64,000 nucleotides of DNA from Gluconobacter wancherniae NBRC 103581 (lineage in GTDB: Bacteria > Pseudomonadota > Alphaproteobacteria > Acetobacterales > Acetobacteraceae). Position numbers and translations under genes: made by a program. Location: contig NZ_BJUZ01000001.1 of assembly GCF_007988885.1 (NCBI RefSeq), positions 992,001-1,056,000 of the forward strand, given 5' to 3'. Shown piece by piece: positions 18,036 to 26,362 of this stretch; positions within the stretch are counted from its first letter, which is position 1; each line of letters opens with the position of its first letter. The notes beneath the pieces are model-generated. The model was not told the DNA's origin, did no database searches, and saw nothing but the letters and a program-made list of their open reading frames with translations.

Positions 18036-18707
18036 ATGAAAAATACAACAGAATATCAAAAAGAGACAGAAGAATTGTGCAGTTTCAATAGAAAAAAATT
18101 CAAAATTGAAGAAAATAAAAAATACATCGAATCAATTGCAGAGCATTTCAGAGACTATTCACAATACCTTATAGCGATAATGATATTTATTTCATTAATT
18201 CTTAGGGTATTCATTAGATTTAGCTTTTATAATGGACCAAGTACAAGTCAAATAAGAGAAAGGTTTTATGAAAAAATGGGATCATTTGATCTATTTAAAT
18301 ATAACGTTGAGTGGTTTTTATCTCAGAACACATTATCTATTATTGGCGATGGACTGGCACTGTCAGCCGGAATTGATCTTGCTTACATGTTATTCACACC
18401 TGGACCAGATGAAGTTATAGCTCCACTACTAACTGCATTGTCAGCAACAATAGTACTTATTATATCCAACGATGAAAGGCTTAATCTGAGTTTGATATTT
18501 GGTGTTTTTATACTCATAATTGGTATGATTTTATTAATGATTTCAGGGTATTTGACGGGTCTTATTGCAGTTCCTGAGGGTAGTGAGGATAAAAACTTTC
18601 TACTTCTATTGGTCAAAAGGAAAGTCGGTAAAGGTTTATATATAGAAAGCGAAAAAACCAAGGACGAAGCCACCCCGAAGGGCGGCTCCATAGTCAAGCA
18701 GCAATAA
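18036..18707 (+). CDS. AT-rich membrane protein, likely prophage cargo (moron)
   Basis: 223 residues with about four membrane segments: YLIAIMIFISLILRVFI, LSIIGDGLALSAGIDLAYML, LTALSATIVLIIS and LIFGVFILIIGMILLMISGY. Both ends are charged and soluble. The gene is far richer in A and T than the phage genes around it and is read against them, as expected for independently acquired cargo expressed from a lysogen. I chose the ATG at 18036 with GAGAG before it (an in-frame TTG lies at 18015). I recognise no family. Confidence 0.65.
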   Translation: MKNTTEYQKETEELCSFNRKKFKIEENKKYIESIAEHFRDYSQYLIAIMIFISLILRVFIRFSFYNGPSTSQIRERFYEKMGSFDLFKYNVEWFLSQNTLSIIGDGLALSAGIDLAYMLFTPGPDEVIAPLLTALSATIVLIISNDERLNLSLIFGVFILIIGMILLMISGYLTGLIAVPEGSEDKNFLLLLVKRKVGKGLYIESEKTKDEATPKGGSIVKQQ

Positions 18708-18966
18708 CGCTCCACTTGAGCGCGACGTATGGGAACAGGCTCATAAACAGGGTTTTTCTCTCTCGTCCGATGGAAGACCGAGGCGCATAGGCCTCGATCT
18801 CGTACCAGCGATCTGCCGCAATCTGGTCGGCAGGAACGCCATTCCAGCGCAACGCCTCCCAACGGTTCATCTCACTGATCAGAATTTCGTCTGACGTGAT
18901 AAACCGCTCTCCCGTGTTCTCCCGCTGGCGCTGGCGTTCCGCCGTATCCAGCGGGATGTACGTCAT
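18694..18966 (-). CDS. phage hypothetical protein (90 aa)
   Basis: Starts at the ATG overlapping the stop of the Rha-like gene (ATGA) and encodes a soluble protein beginning MTYIPLDTAERQRQRENTGE. It ends 14 bases inside the convergent moron gene. The segment ISEMNRWEALRWNGVPADQI could be helical. Function unknown. Confidence 0.55.
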   Translation of the reverse strand: MTYIPLDTAERQRQRENTGERFITSDEILISEMNRWEALRWNGVPADQIAADRWYEIEAYAPRSSIGRERKTLFMSLFPYVALKWSVIAA

Positions 18967-19760
18967 GACGCCAATTCCGGCTTCCTGGCGAAAGGGCGCA
19001 GGATCGCCACCATGCGAGGCGACCATTTGAGTTGCTGCTGAGAGCCTTTGCCATGACGGCGGGTCGTATCGAAAAAGCGACTGACTTCCTTACCCTTCTC
19101 AGTCGGCTCGTAATCGCTGCCAACCGCCGAGCTTGGCACCTTCACCTGATAGCCCTGCTGGATCAGCGTCACGTTCACTGCCCTGGCACTCATCCCGATC
19201 TGCTCGCCGATTTGCGTCGGGGTCAGATAGTTCTCCGCATCAGGTGCCGCGATGGACGTTGCGCCCAGTAGTTCGAGTGGATTGATACCCGTCAGTTCAT
19301 GGGTTCCACGAGCTGCCATCAGGCAACGCTGGTTCTCATCAACATTGGGAAGAGTGGACGCCACGGAGAGAAGGCGGCGATAAGCCACGTCGAAGGCCGG
19401 TTTGCGCTTACGGGAAGGAGTGGTGATTTTCACCATACCCTTCTCAAGCTCCATCCAGCGGCGGACGACCTTGAGGCGGCGCGCAGCGTCGTAGCCGAGA
19501 ATGAGATTATAGGTCAGGTCTTGGGTCAGATTGTAGCAGCGGTATTCCTGACCATTCTGCTCGTTTCGGTAGGTGTCCTCAAAATTGAGGAGACCCTCTC
19601 CAACGTCTTTCAGCATCTTTTCGATGTCACGAACGACATTGTCACGAACGACATTGTCGTGACGCTTTCCAGTCAGTTCCGCGATCTCACGGCTAGACAT
19701 GGTCGGAGCGCCGCTTGAGAGAGCGGTGGAAATTGTGATGGCTTGTGTGTTATTCGTCAC
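18963..19760 (-). CDS. Rha-family phage regulatory protein
   Basis: 265 residues. The N-terminal domain matches Rha/pRha proteins: TMSSREIAELTGKRHDNV, then EYRCYNLTQDLTYNLILGYD and RRLKVVRRWMELE. The second half contains a winged-helix-like LTPTQIGEQIGMSARAVNVT, as in phage antirepressor C-terminal domains. Rha proteins affect phage development in hosts lacking IHF. I chose the GTG at 19760 (AAGGA 8 bases upstream). A 15-base tandem duplication at 19626-19655 adds DNVVR after HDNVVR. Confidence 0.8.
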   Translation of the reverse strand: MTNNTQAITISTALSSGAPTMSSREIAELTGKRHDNVVRDNVVRDIEKMLKDVGEGLLNFEDTYRNEQNGQEYRCYNLTQDLTYNLILGYDAARRLKVVRRWMELEKGMVKITTPSRKRKPAFDVAYRRLLSVASTLPNVDENQRCLMAARGTHELTGINPLELLGATSIAAPDAENYLTPTQIGEQIGMSARAVNVTLIQQGYQVKVPSSAVGSDYEPTEKGKEVSRFFDTTRRHGKGSQQQLKWSPRMVAILRPFARKPELAS

Positions 19761-19779
19761 TTTCGTGTTCCTTCTTGGT

Positions 19780-19965
19780 TCACTCGGAGACGGAAGAGGT
19801 TTGGCCTGCAAGCATGGCCTCTTCCGTCTTTTTTGTTTTCAGAACTTCCTTCAAAATTGCCGAAAGTTCGCCATTGGCAGAGCGATCATTCATTATCGCT
19901 CTAATTTTGAGCGCTCGCAGCAGATCGCTGTCTATTCTCAAAGTTAGGGATGATGTTTGTTTCAT
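19780..19965 (-). CDS. Arc-type ribbon-helix-helix regulator (leftward)
   Basis: 61 residues. SSLTLRIDSDLLRALKIRA followed by RSANGELSAILKE forms a beta strand and two helices, as in Arc/CopG repressors. The start is set by AGGAG 5 bases before the ATG at 19965. It is divergent from a second RHH gene, with an operator-like repeat cluster between them. It may repress one or both promoters. Confidence 0.75.
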   Translation of the reverse strand: MKQTSSLTLRIDSDLLRALKIRAIMNDRSANGELSAILKEVLKTKKTEEAMLAGQTSSVSE

Positions 19966-19976
19966 AAAGACTCCTT

Positions 19977-20044
19977 TTGCACTCACGAGTGCAAATAAAC
20001 CTTATGAGTGCATATTTATGAGTGCAAGACTTTTTTTCGCACTC
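19977..20044. promoter_or_regulatory. cluster of five GAGTGC half-sites between divergent RHH genes
   Basis: Half-sites GCACTC/GAGTGC lie at 19979, 19987, 20006, 20020 and 20039. The first two form an 18-base dyad (TTGCACTC-AC-GAGTGCAA, 19977-19994). The next two are direct repeats of TTATGAGTGCA 14 bases apart. This fits cooperative binding of ribbon-helix-helix dimers across a divergent promoter. Confidence 0.7.
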
Positions 20045-20060
20045 GCGCTAATTTTCAGGA

Positions 20061-20471
20061 ATGTCAGATTCACCAACACGCTCCATCACTATTCGACTTG
20101 ATGCCGAGATATTCCAAGCTGTGCGGGAAGCTGCCGCCGAAAATTCGCGCTCAATGAATGCAGAGATATCTGCGCGTCTAGTGATCAGTCTCAATCAAGA
20201 TGCTTTTCCCAAAAGGAGTGAAAGGTACTGGATTGAGGATGGCAAACTGACGCGCGAGCCTCCTGTTCCTCATTCAGAGCGTGTTAAGCGATTACACCAG
20301 CGTATGGATATCGTGATGAAAGAGTGGACTGCTCTTTCAGATGGCCTTAGCGGCCTCTCTGATGTGATGAAGGGAACAATCATTCGCCGCTTGAGCGAGT
20401 TGGAACAAGAGCGGAGCAAATTAGACAGCGAGCTTCGCCTTGTTGATCCAGACTACAGGAACAATCATTGA
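20061..20471 (+). CDS. Arc-family ribbon-helix-helix DNA-binding protein (rightward)
   Basis: 136 residues. The N-terminal 45 residues hold an Arc/Mnt fold: TRSITIRLDAEIFQAVREAA then NSRSMNAEISARLV, very close to the Arc helix A/B pattern (MNAEI). The C-terminal half is helical and charged and could mediate oligomerisation. CAGGA precedes the ATG. It faces the smaller RHH gene, so the pair resembles a second immunity-type switch such as immI of P22. Confidence 0.8.
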   Translation: MSDSPTRSITIRLDAEIFQAVREAAAENSRSMNAEISARLVISLNQDAFPKRSERYWIEDGKLTREPPVPHSERVKRLHQRMDIVMKEWTALSDGLSGLSDVMKGTIIRRLSELEQERSKLDSELRLVDPDYRNNH

Positions 20472-20498
20472 CCCGAATACTCTCTGTCGGGGAAGGTG

Positions 20499-20873
20499 AT
20501 GGAGGAGTTTGACTCGAATCGATACAATAAACGAATAGTAACCCTCCAAATGACGGAGAGTATCGTGATTTATCAGATTCTACTTCAGGCCGCGAAAGAG
20601 AAAGTCTGCGTAAGCTTTGATTACGGGGACCACTTTCGAAAGTGGTCCCCTCATGTAATCGGGAATTCTCCGCGAGGGGAAATGGTTCTAGCATACCAGT
20701 ACGGAGGAACCAGCTCTCGAGGGGCAGTGCCACAATGGAAATGCTTTGAAGTCGCTCTTATTACTAATATCAAAATTGAGACCAATGACGAATGGCAGTA
20801 CGCCCCCACAAAAGGGAATACTCAGCATTGCGTCAAAACAATTGAATACCGTGTGATAAATAAAGAAAATTAG
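20499..20873 (+). CDS. hypothetical protein, possibly WYL-like
   Basis: 124 residues in the same direction as the RHH gene, 27 bases further on. The middle VCVSFDYGDHFRKWSPHVIG and EMVLAYQYGG resemble the small WYL-type ligand or nucleic-acid-sensing fold (reactive basic residues, PHVIG-turn). A 26-base perfect palindrome lies inside the coding sequence at 20625-20650. The start is uncertain: the ATG at 20499 or 20550. Confidence 0.5.
   Translation: MEEFDSNRYNKRIVTLQMTESIVIYQILLQAAKEKVCVSFDYGDHFRKWSPHVIGNSPRGEMVLAYQYGGTSSRGAVPQWKCFEVALITNIKIETNDEWQYAPTKGNTQHCVKTIEYRVINKEN
20625..20650. repeat. 26-base perfect palindrome inside a coding region
   Basis: Arms GGGGACCACTTTC and GAAAGTGGTCCCC meet with no spacer, so the 26 bases are identical on both strands. 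No T-run follows. It encodes GDHFRKWSP in the host frame. Confidence 0.9.
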
Positions 20874-21055
20874 GCTGGGGGGCCGTCATATCGCCACGCG
20901 GCGTATTCCTTTGCCCGTTGCTCAGCATCGGGTCCATGGAACGTGGCGCTTTCAATATCTTCGCCCCGTATCTGTTCGACTAGCCAATGATGGGTCTGCG
21001 CGATGCAGTGACGGATAATATGCCGTTCTTCAGTGTTTTTCATAACTTTTTCCAT
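20870..21055 (-). CDS. small hypothetical protein, candidate leaderless gene
   Basis: 61 residues, rich in His and acidic residues (ERHIIRHCIAQTHHWLVEQI). The ATG at 21055 lies 8 bases beyond a good -10 box (TAGAAT) of the promoter at 21063-21092, so the mRNA would start at or near the start codon. The next in-frame ATG is at 21043. Function unknown. Confidence 0.5.
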   Translation of the reverse strand: MEKVMKNTEERHIIRHCIAQTHHWLVEQIRGEDIESATFHGPDAEQRAKEYAAWRYDGPPA

Positions 21056-21062
21056 ACTCCCG

Positions 21063-21092
21063 ATTCTAGTTTTGTTCCGCGCGTCAGTACAA
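21063..21092 (-). promoter_or_regulatory. promoter with GCTTGTACTGA -35 element (small gene)
   Basis: On the minus strand TTGTAC (21087-21092) and TAGAAT (21063-21068) are 18 bases apart. The 11-base context GCTTGTACTGA (21084-21094) is the same as at the portal and terminase promoters. The start codon at 21055 follows the -10 by 7-8 bases. Confidence 0.6.
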
Positions 21093-21138
21093 GCAAAAAA
21101 CGTTGCTCAAACCGCAGCAAACTGAGATAATTTCTGCC

Positions 21139-21411
21139 ATGATCCTCCTCTATCTCGTCGTGGCTGCGGCCTGGTGCTTCTTCTGGGTGAAGGGGAGGCT
21201 TTGGGCGGCGCTTCCGGTGCCGGCCTTCTTTGCAGTGATGGTGCTTTCTTCACTCAATGAGCCGGGACCAATCACCAATCAGCCAGAATACGATTACACA
21301 CTGGCCCTTGTGTTGATTGGCCTATCATTCGCCCCTTACGCCATCCGCCGATACCGCGCGGAGAAAGTGGACCGGCTTCTGAATGGTGTCCGGTTCAATT
21401 ACCGCGACTGA
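21139..21411 (+). CDS. small membrane protein (90 aa)
   Basis: Three hydrophobic segments (ILLYLVVAAAWCFFWV, LWAALPVPAFFAVMVLSSL, LALVLIGLSFAPYAI) and a basic C-terminal tail. It is read against the flanking phage genes and overlaps the 3' end of the transglycosylase gene by 13 bases. I used the ATG at 21139; an in-frame TTG lies at 21103. It could be another lysogen-expressed cargo gene. No family recognised. Confidence 0.5.
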   Translation: MILLYLVVAAAWCFFWVKGRLWAALPVPAFFAVMVLSSLNEPGPITNQPEYDYTLALVLIGLSFAPYAIRRYRAEKVDRLLNGVRFNYRD

Positions 21412-23768
21412 CCCAGCAGGTGATTGATAACAGCCTGGTCCGTCTGCTCCATCTTGGTCAGGCGTCGATTAGCAAGGGCATGCCCGATCAGCGCATTGCC
21501 CGCATGAAGCGCCGCGCCAGTGACACCGCCCGTCATCAAGCCGCCCTCCTGCGCTCCAAGTAGGCCGCCGAGAGTGCTGGCCACGCCACCGAAATGGCCG
21601 CCCCGGATTTCCTTCTGACGCTGCTGCATCGCGTTCTTGAACGTATTCGACCCGTTGGACCGGGCGGCATCGCGCATTGTCCGTTCTGCCATCATGTCGC
21701 GGTAGACAGTTCGAAGGCGCGCTTCCTGCTCTGGTGTGACTGCATCTGTCCCCTTGGTGGGGACCGAAACCTCATTCTTGTCGATCTGCTTGATCAGGTT
21801 TTTCAGCGCCGTGTAATTCACGCTCTCGCCTGTCGGGGCGTTCGTGGACGGCTGGGTCAGGCCTCGCGACTGGAGAAAGCGCAGGCTGTCGATATTGCCG
21901 GATCGACGCGAATATCCCCCGAGGTAATCGTGAAATCCGGGAGCGCCCTGGTCGATGTGGTTGGCGAGATCATCCATGAATGGCGTAAGACGGGCGCTGG
22001 CTGCACGCATATAGCCGTTCTCACTGGCTGCTGCCTGCTTCAGGCCATATCCGATGGCCTTGCGGACGTTCCAGAGGTTTGAGGGAAGCGCCGTTCCATC
22101 TTCGTCCGTGACGTCTGCGATCGCATCCTTCGCCTTCTGGATCGCCTGTTTGACAGAGGCGTTCCCGCAATTGGCCTCAATGTGCTGATCTAGAGTGTGG
22201 TGAAGTTCTTCCGTTGAAATAGGCTGCTCATTCTCGAACGCATTGGTCCGCTGCGCCTCTTCGAACGCGGAGCGCTCTGCCTCAAGATTGTAGATCTGTT
22301 CCGGCGTGCCAATCGTCTCCCGCAGGTGCTGCGTGTAGGCGTGGTCATTCGCACTATCGAGCGTGCGGAAGGCATCCGGATAGAGATCCCGCAGGTTGTT
22401 CTCAAGTCCGGCCATCTTCGGGTCCTGCGTCCGGACAGCGGTCGTATGGAAAACGCCTGGTGTCTGGGCTTCATACAGGCGCGTTCCATCTTTACTGGTA
22501 AATGCCTTCACGATCGACTGAGCGGCCTTCTCCGGATCACTAAACGCACCGACTTTCGAGATGGCCTTGATCTGGGCTTTCTCTTTGGCCTTCTGGGCAG
22601 ACGTACTGATCGGGGCCGGTCCAGCCGGCGCCCGCACCTCTGGCGCTGCCTCCGAAGCGTCCCGCGTGGTCGCGCCTTCTGGGTCCAGATAATCGACGGC
22701 GCGTCGCATGCCTGCCGAAAGCCGGTCGGTTACTGGTGACAGGACTTTCCCGCCGAGCTTCCCGGCCGCGCCAAGGCCCAGAGCGAGTGCTGCGGCATCC
22801 TTGACATCCCCACCTGCCAAGCCGGTCTGCGTTCCTGCCGCCAGCGCGTTGTTGGCCCAACGGGTCGCGCCCGGCCCTTCACCGGTCAGGACGTTGGCCG
22901 CAATGCGACCGGCCCGCGACCCATCAAGCGCCGCAGCTGCAGGACGAACAATCCGACCGCCCAGACCGGTTGCCAGTCCGGCGCCGAGCATCGTTCCCGC
23001 TGCGTCAGTATAGAGCGCGCCATAGTCATCCTTACGCGATGCCTCGTCTGCATCTTCTTTCGAGGCGACCCAATCACCGGCCTTCTGAGCAGCCTCGGAA
23101 ACTGGATTGTCTACGTGATGTCCGAGAGAGGTAGCCCAGCTCACAAGGTGAGGGACGCCAACACCGAACGTCCGGTCGATTTCCCGGCCTGCCGAGTTCA
23201 CTGTGTCATTGACGAGGGTCCAGGCCTTTTCGGCGCGAGAAAGTGCCGGTTTTTTTGGTGCCGTGCTTTCGCCGTCCTCATGCCCGAACATGGCGTCGAA
23301 GGAATTCCCTGAACTCGGCTTGTCCGGTGCGGGAGAGCTGTCCCCAAGGCTGCCCTCGAACGTTGAGGCAAAGGCGTCCGGGGCATCTGGCGCGTTCTGC
23401 TGCTTCTGGGGTGGCTGATAGCTAGCCGCGACCTTGCCGGGATATGCCATGGTTTCGGAGTTTCCCCATTTGGTGCGGTCAGTCCCGCCATTGTAGGCCC
23501 GGAGCGCGTCCGGGAGATTGCCGTATCGCTTCAGGTTCTCGTCCAGTAACCGGGCCGCGCCATAGATCGACTGGACTGGATCGGTCGGGTCGATGCCGAG
23601 GCTGCGGGCCGTTTCCGGCATGAACTGCATGTGGCCTATGGCGCCAGCCCGCGACCGGGCCTTCGGATCGTTCTTCGGATCTTCCACCTGATGCACGGCA
23701 CGAAGGACGTTCGGGTCTACGTTCCAGTATTTCCCGGCATCCTCATAGGTCTGATCAACGCTCGCCAC
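21399..23768 (-). CDS. virion lytic transglycosylase / ejection protein
   Basis: 789 residues. The N-terminal SLT domain (residues about 10-115) shows RAVHQVEDPKNDPKARSRAG, AIGHMQFMPETARSLGIDP and LRAYNGGTDRTKW, the Glu and GxMQ patterns of Slt-type transglycosylases. A long Ala/Gly-rich helical remainder follows, with possible membrane-active parts around residues 270-330. Such proteins are ejected with the DNA and cut peptidoglycan for genome entry. It starts with GTG, overlapping the upstream ejection-gene stop by 14 bases. Confidence 0.8.
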   Translation of the reverse strand: MASVDQTYEDAGKYWNVDPNVLRAVHQVEDPKNDPKARSRAGAIGHMQFMPETARSLGIDPTDPVQSIYGAARLLDENLKRYGNLPDALRAYNGGTDRTKWGNSETMAYPGKVAASYQPPQKQQNAPDAPDAFASTFEGSLGDSSPAPDKPSSGNSFDAMFGHEDGESTAPKKPALSRAEKAWTLVNDTVNSAGREIDRTFGVGVPHLVSWATSLGHHVDNPVSEAAQKAGDWVASKEDADEASRKDDYGALYTDAAGTMLGAGLATGLGGRIVRPAAAALDGSRAGRIAANVLTGEGPGATRWANNALAAGTQTGLAGGDVKDAAALALGLGAAGKLGGKVLSPVTDRLSAGMRRAVDYLDPEGATTRDASEAAPEVRAPAGPAPISTSAQKAKEKAQIKAISKVGAFSDPEKAAQSIVKAFTSKDGTRLYEAQTPGVFHTTAVRTQDPKMAGLENNLRDLYPDAFRTLDSANDHAYTQHLRETIGTPEQIYNLEAERSAFEEAQRTNAFENEQPISTEELHHTLDQHIEANCGNASVKQAIQKAKDAIADVTDEDGTALPSNLWNVRKAIGYGLKQAAASENGYMRAASARLTPFMDDLANHIDQGAPGFHDYLGGYSRRSGNIDSLRFLQSRGLTQPSTNAPTGESVNYTALKNLIKQIDKNEVSVPTKGTDAVTPEQEARLRTVYRDMMAERTMRDAARSNGSNTFKNAMQQRQKEIRGGHFGGVASTLGGLLGAQEGGLMTGGVTGAALHAGNALIGHALANRRLTKMEQTDQAVINHLLGQSR

Positions 23769-25218
23769 TTGGCACCAGCCCGGCAGCAGCCATCGCGTTG
23801 TAGTTCTTCTTGAATTCTTCGATCTGGCCTGACTTCTTCATGCCCTGAAAGACCGTCTTGCGCTCGTCTGGCGTCATCCGAAGAAGCTGATAGGCGCGCG
23901 GGTCGAAGCTCTGGCTGAACTGCTGGTTCCACTGCTGGAACTGCGCAGGCTGCAATCCGGCCTTCTGCCAGGCCTGTGCCTTTGCATTGATGGCGTCCTC
24001 ATTACCCATGAGCTGATGGATCATCAGGCGGTTCGTGGAACCCTGAAGCGCGCTGTTCGGGCTCGCATGCACGGCGGCCGCAAGTTTGCTGTCAGTGCCA
24101 GTCCCGAGGGCCTGGCACTGCGCATTGGCGAGGTTCTGAGCCCACTTGTTGAAGGACTGGGCGCTTTCGATTTCGCTGCTTTTCCAATTGCCTCCCGTCC
24201 AATTGTCGAAGACCGAGGCAAAATGTCGGATGCGCTCACTGCCGGGGCCGGACGTGAACCCTTCCAGATCGGAAGACATATTGCCGAGTGCTGCCATCCG
24301 GTCATTGCGGTTTGCAGAGGCTTGCATCAGAGCGTTCGCCCCCTGCGCTCCAGCTTGTGCCGTTTCGGTCAGAGCTGCTGTTTGTCATGCTGCGGGAGCC
24401 GACTGATATCCCGGATTGGCGGGCTGCTGCGTCGGATAGCGGCCTGAGCCCATCGCCTCGGGCGGAACGGTCGGCTTTGCGCCACCAACCACCTGATCGC
24501 GCCTGACATAGCTACGGGAACCGTCTGGGTTGATGACCTCCATCGGGGTAGAATTGGTATCCGGGGAGGTCTGCTGCTGAACCGTGGTTGTCGGCTGAAA
24601 CTGCCCGCCATTCATAGCGCTCTGCTGCGTTCCAATGATGGTCTGCTGCCCGTTATTTACGGTCGCGCCCGGTGTGCCATACACGTTGGCTTCCTGCTGG
24701 CCCGGAGCCTGCATGGAGTTCGTCAGTTGCGCTACTCCGCCCGCAATGCCGTCAGGATGCTGCGCAATCTGATTAACGATCGCGTCAACGGGCTGGCCGG
24801 GGAAAATCGCTTTCGCCATGCGCTTCGCTGCAAAGAGGTGCGCCTGATCCGGGTTCGATCCCACGTAGGACAGAATGGCCCCGACGGCGTTTTTCCCAGC
24901 TTGCGTGTTGGCAAGATCATCCGCACGCGCCGCGTTCTGTTCGCGCACGGCCTGCGCTGCCCCATAGGCAGCTTTCGGATCACGAGCCATTGTTGCGCGC
25001 GCTTTGGCGTAGTCAGTGCGTCCGGTATCGTCGGTGGCGCCAAGCAAAGCGTTGCCACCGGCCATCCGGGCATCATACTCAGCTTGCTGGATCTTATTTC
25101 CCAACAGCGCATTTCGGATGTTTAGTGCTTGTGCGAGGTGATCCGATGGATTTGTTGGCCGAATAGTATTTTGGCCAATACCGAGCAACGCATTGGCGCC
25201 TGTATCAAACCCCGCCAT
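23755..25218 (-). pseudogene. ejection (internal virion) protein gene split by an in-frame TGA
   Basis: The frame opening at 25218 runs 277 codons to TGA at 24385-24387. It then continues in the same frame without another stop to 23755, giving 488 codons in all. The joining residues are GYQSAPAA-stop-QTAALTETAQAGAQ, with the same composition (Gln/Ala/Gly-rich) on both sides, so this looks like one gene with one nonsense change. It lies between two other ejection-type genes, where P22-like phages keep DNA-injection proteins. The part after the stop has an internal ATG at 24327, from which a C-terminal half could be made. Confidence 0.7.
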
Positions 25219-25958
25219 TAGCTTGCGCCTCCGTTGAGGAGGTTTTTGTAGGTCAGATAGTTACTGCCATAGCTGGACGCCTGATTTCCCAAATTGGTCA
25301 ATCCGTTGGTCAGGCTATTCGCCATAGAAGCAGTACCTGCCATATTTGCACCCACGCCCGCGAGCGCCGCCTGAGCGGAAAGGCTGGCGGTGTTCGTGGC
25401 GTTGTTGGCGCTGGCCGAAGCGGCGTTTGATCCGTAACCAAGTAGTGCATTCTGGCGGTTGAACGTGTTGGTTAGGTTGCTCTGAGCAGCACTATTCGCA
25501 GAGAGCTGGTCATTGAACTGGTTCTGATAAGTGCTGTCAGCCAAACCAGAGGCATAGGTGGACGCGCCCTTAAGCGCTGCGCCACTGTTCGCCAGTCCAC
25601 GCGCCGCCGCGCTATTCGTCGCGGCCTGCTCTCCCTGTGACAGGTTCCACTCATAGCCGGGCGTCTGCTCAAGCGTCGTCTGGTTCAGTGCGTTGGTCGC
25701 ATTGTTGATATAGCTGTCATCGGTCGAGTTGTACGCATTGTTGTCGTACATGCTGCCGATCAGCTTATTACCGACCGATACGTAAGGATTCAGATAGTCC
25801 TGAGCGGCAGTTCCTGATGCAGAAATGGCCTGCGCTTGGCCTGCCCCAGTCTTGGCGGCCTTGTCCATGGCGCTCTTTTCGAGCGCCATCTGAGCCGCAG
25901 TCGTCGCCGCGGTCGTAGCAGCCTGTGTAGCTTGTCCAACGCCAAACGTATCGCTCAC
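25218..25958 (-). CDS. putative DNA ejection protein
   Basis: 246 residues, almost entirely Ala, Ser, Asn, Gln, Thr and Gly, predicted helical with low complexity (FGVGQATQAATTAATTAAQM; ANNATNTASLSAQAALAGVG). This is typical of P22-type injected virion proteins and the family annotated as phage DNA-transfer proteins. It overlaps both neighbours by 1-4 bases, so it is part of a tightly packed operon. Confidence 0.6.
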   Translation of the reverse strand: MSDTFGVGQATQAATTAATTAAQMALEKSAMDKAAKTGAGQAQAISASGTAAQDYLNPYVSVGNKLIGSMYDNNAYNSTDDSYINNATNALNQTTLEQTPGYEWNLSQGEQAATNSAAARGLANSGAALKGASTYASGLADSTYQNQFNDQLSANSAAQSNLTNTFNRQNALLGYGSNAASASANNATNTASLSAQAALAGVGANMAGTASMANSLTNGLTNLGNQASSYGSNYLTYKNLLNGGAS

Positions 25959-26362
25959 TTTGGACGCTCCATTTTGTAGGTGACGTGATGACGCACAATC
26001 CCATCAGGGCAGGGCGCGTCGATTTCGCCCCAACGGACAAAGCCGAGGGCATGCATTGTGAATCGGGCAGACTTCTTGTCGTCTGGAATGGCGGCGATCA
26101 TCAGGTCAGACGGCTGTGTCGTCCACCACCAGTCCCGGATTTGGCGCATTGCCGCGATGGCTTGTTTGCCGCGCATTTCGGGAATGACAGCCTGATGGCA
26201 TTCATGCACACGCTCCCGAACGGCGCGGAAACCGACAACAATACCTGGCACATCCACGATCTGGGCCTCTTCGCCATAGACACCCGGATGTGTGATGACG
26301 GCATTGATGGCGTTGATGTCGTTGACGGCCGCCCCAGAGATTGATGGTGCTGCGAAAATCAC
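25955..26362 (-). CDS. GNAT-like phage protein (possibly head-assembly type)
   Basis: 135 residues. The pattern VPGIVVGFRAVRERVHECHQ, GKQAIAAMRQIRDWWWTT and FTMHALGFVRWGEI is like a small acetyltransferase fold. P22-like phages have such a GNAT-like protein (gp14 type) in the same place near the ejection genes. Enzymatic activity is doubtful. It overlaps the flanking genes by four bases each. Confidence 0.5.
   Translation of the reverse strand: MIFAAPSISGAAVNDINAINAVITHPGVYGEEAQIVDVPGIVVGFRAVRERVHECHQAVIPEMRGKQAIAAMRQIRDWWWTTQPSDLMIAAIPDDKKSARFTMHALGFVRWGEIDAPCPDGIVRHHVTYKMERPK

Noticed and set aside
21594-22082. 162-codon rightward frame opposite the transglycosylase gene
   Set aside because: It is fully antisense to a 789-residue gene with a clear SLT domain. 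The composition (Cys, Arg and Leu runs) is typical of a shadow frame.
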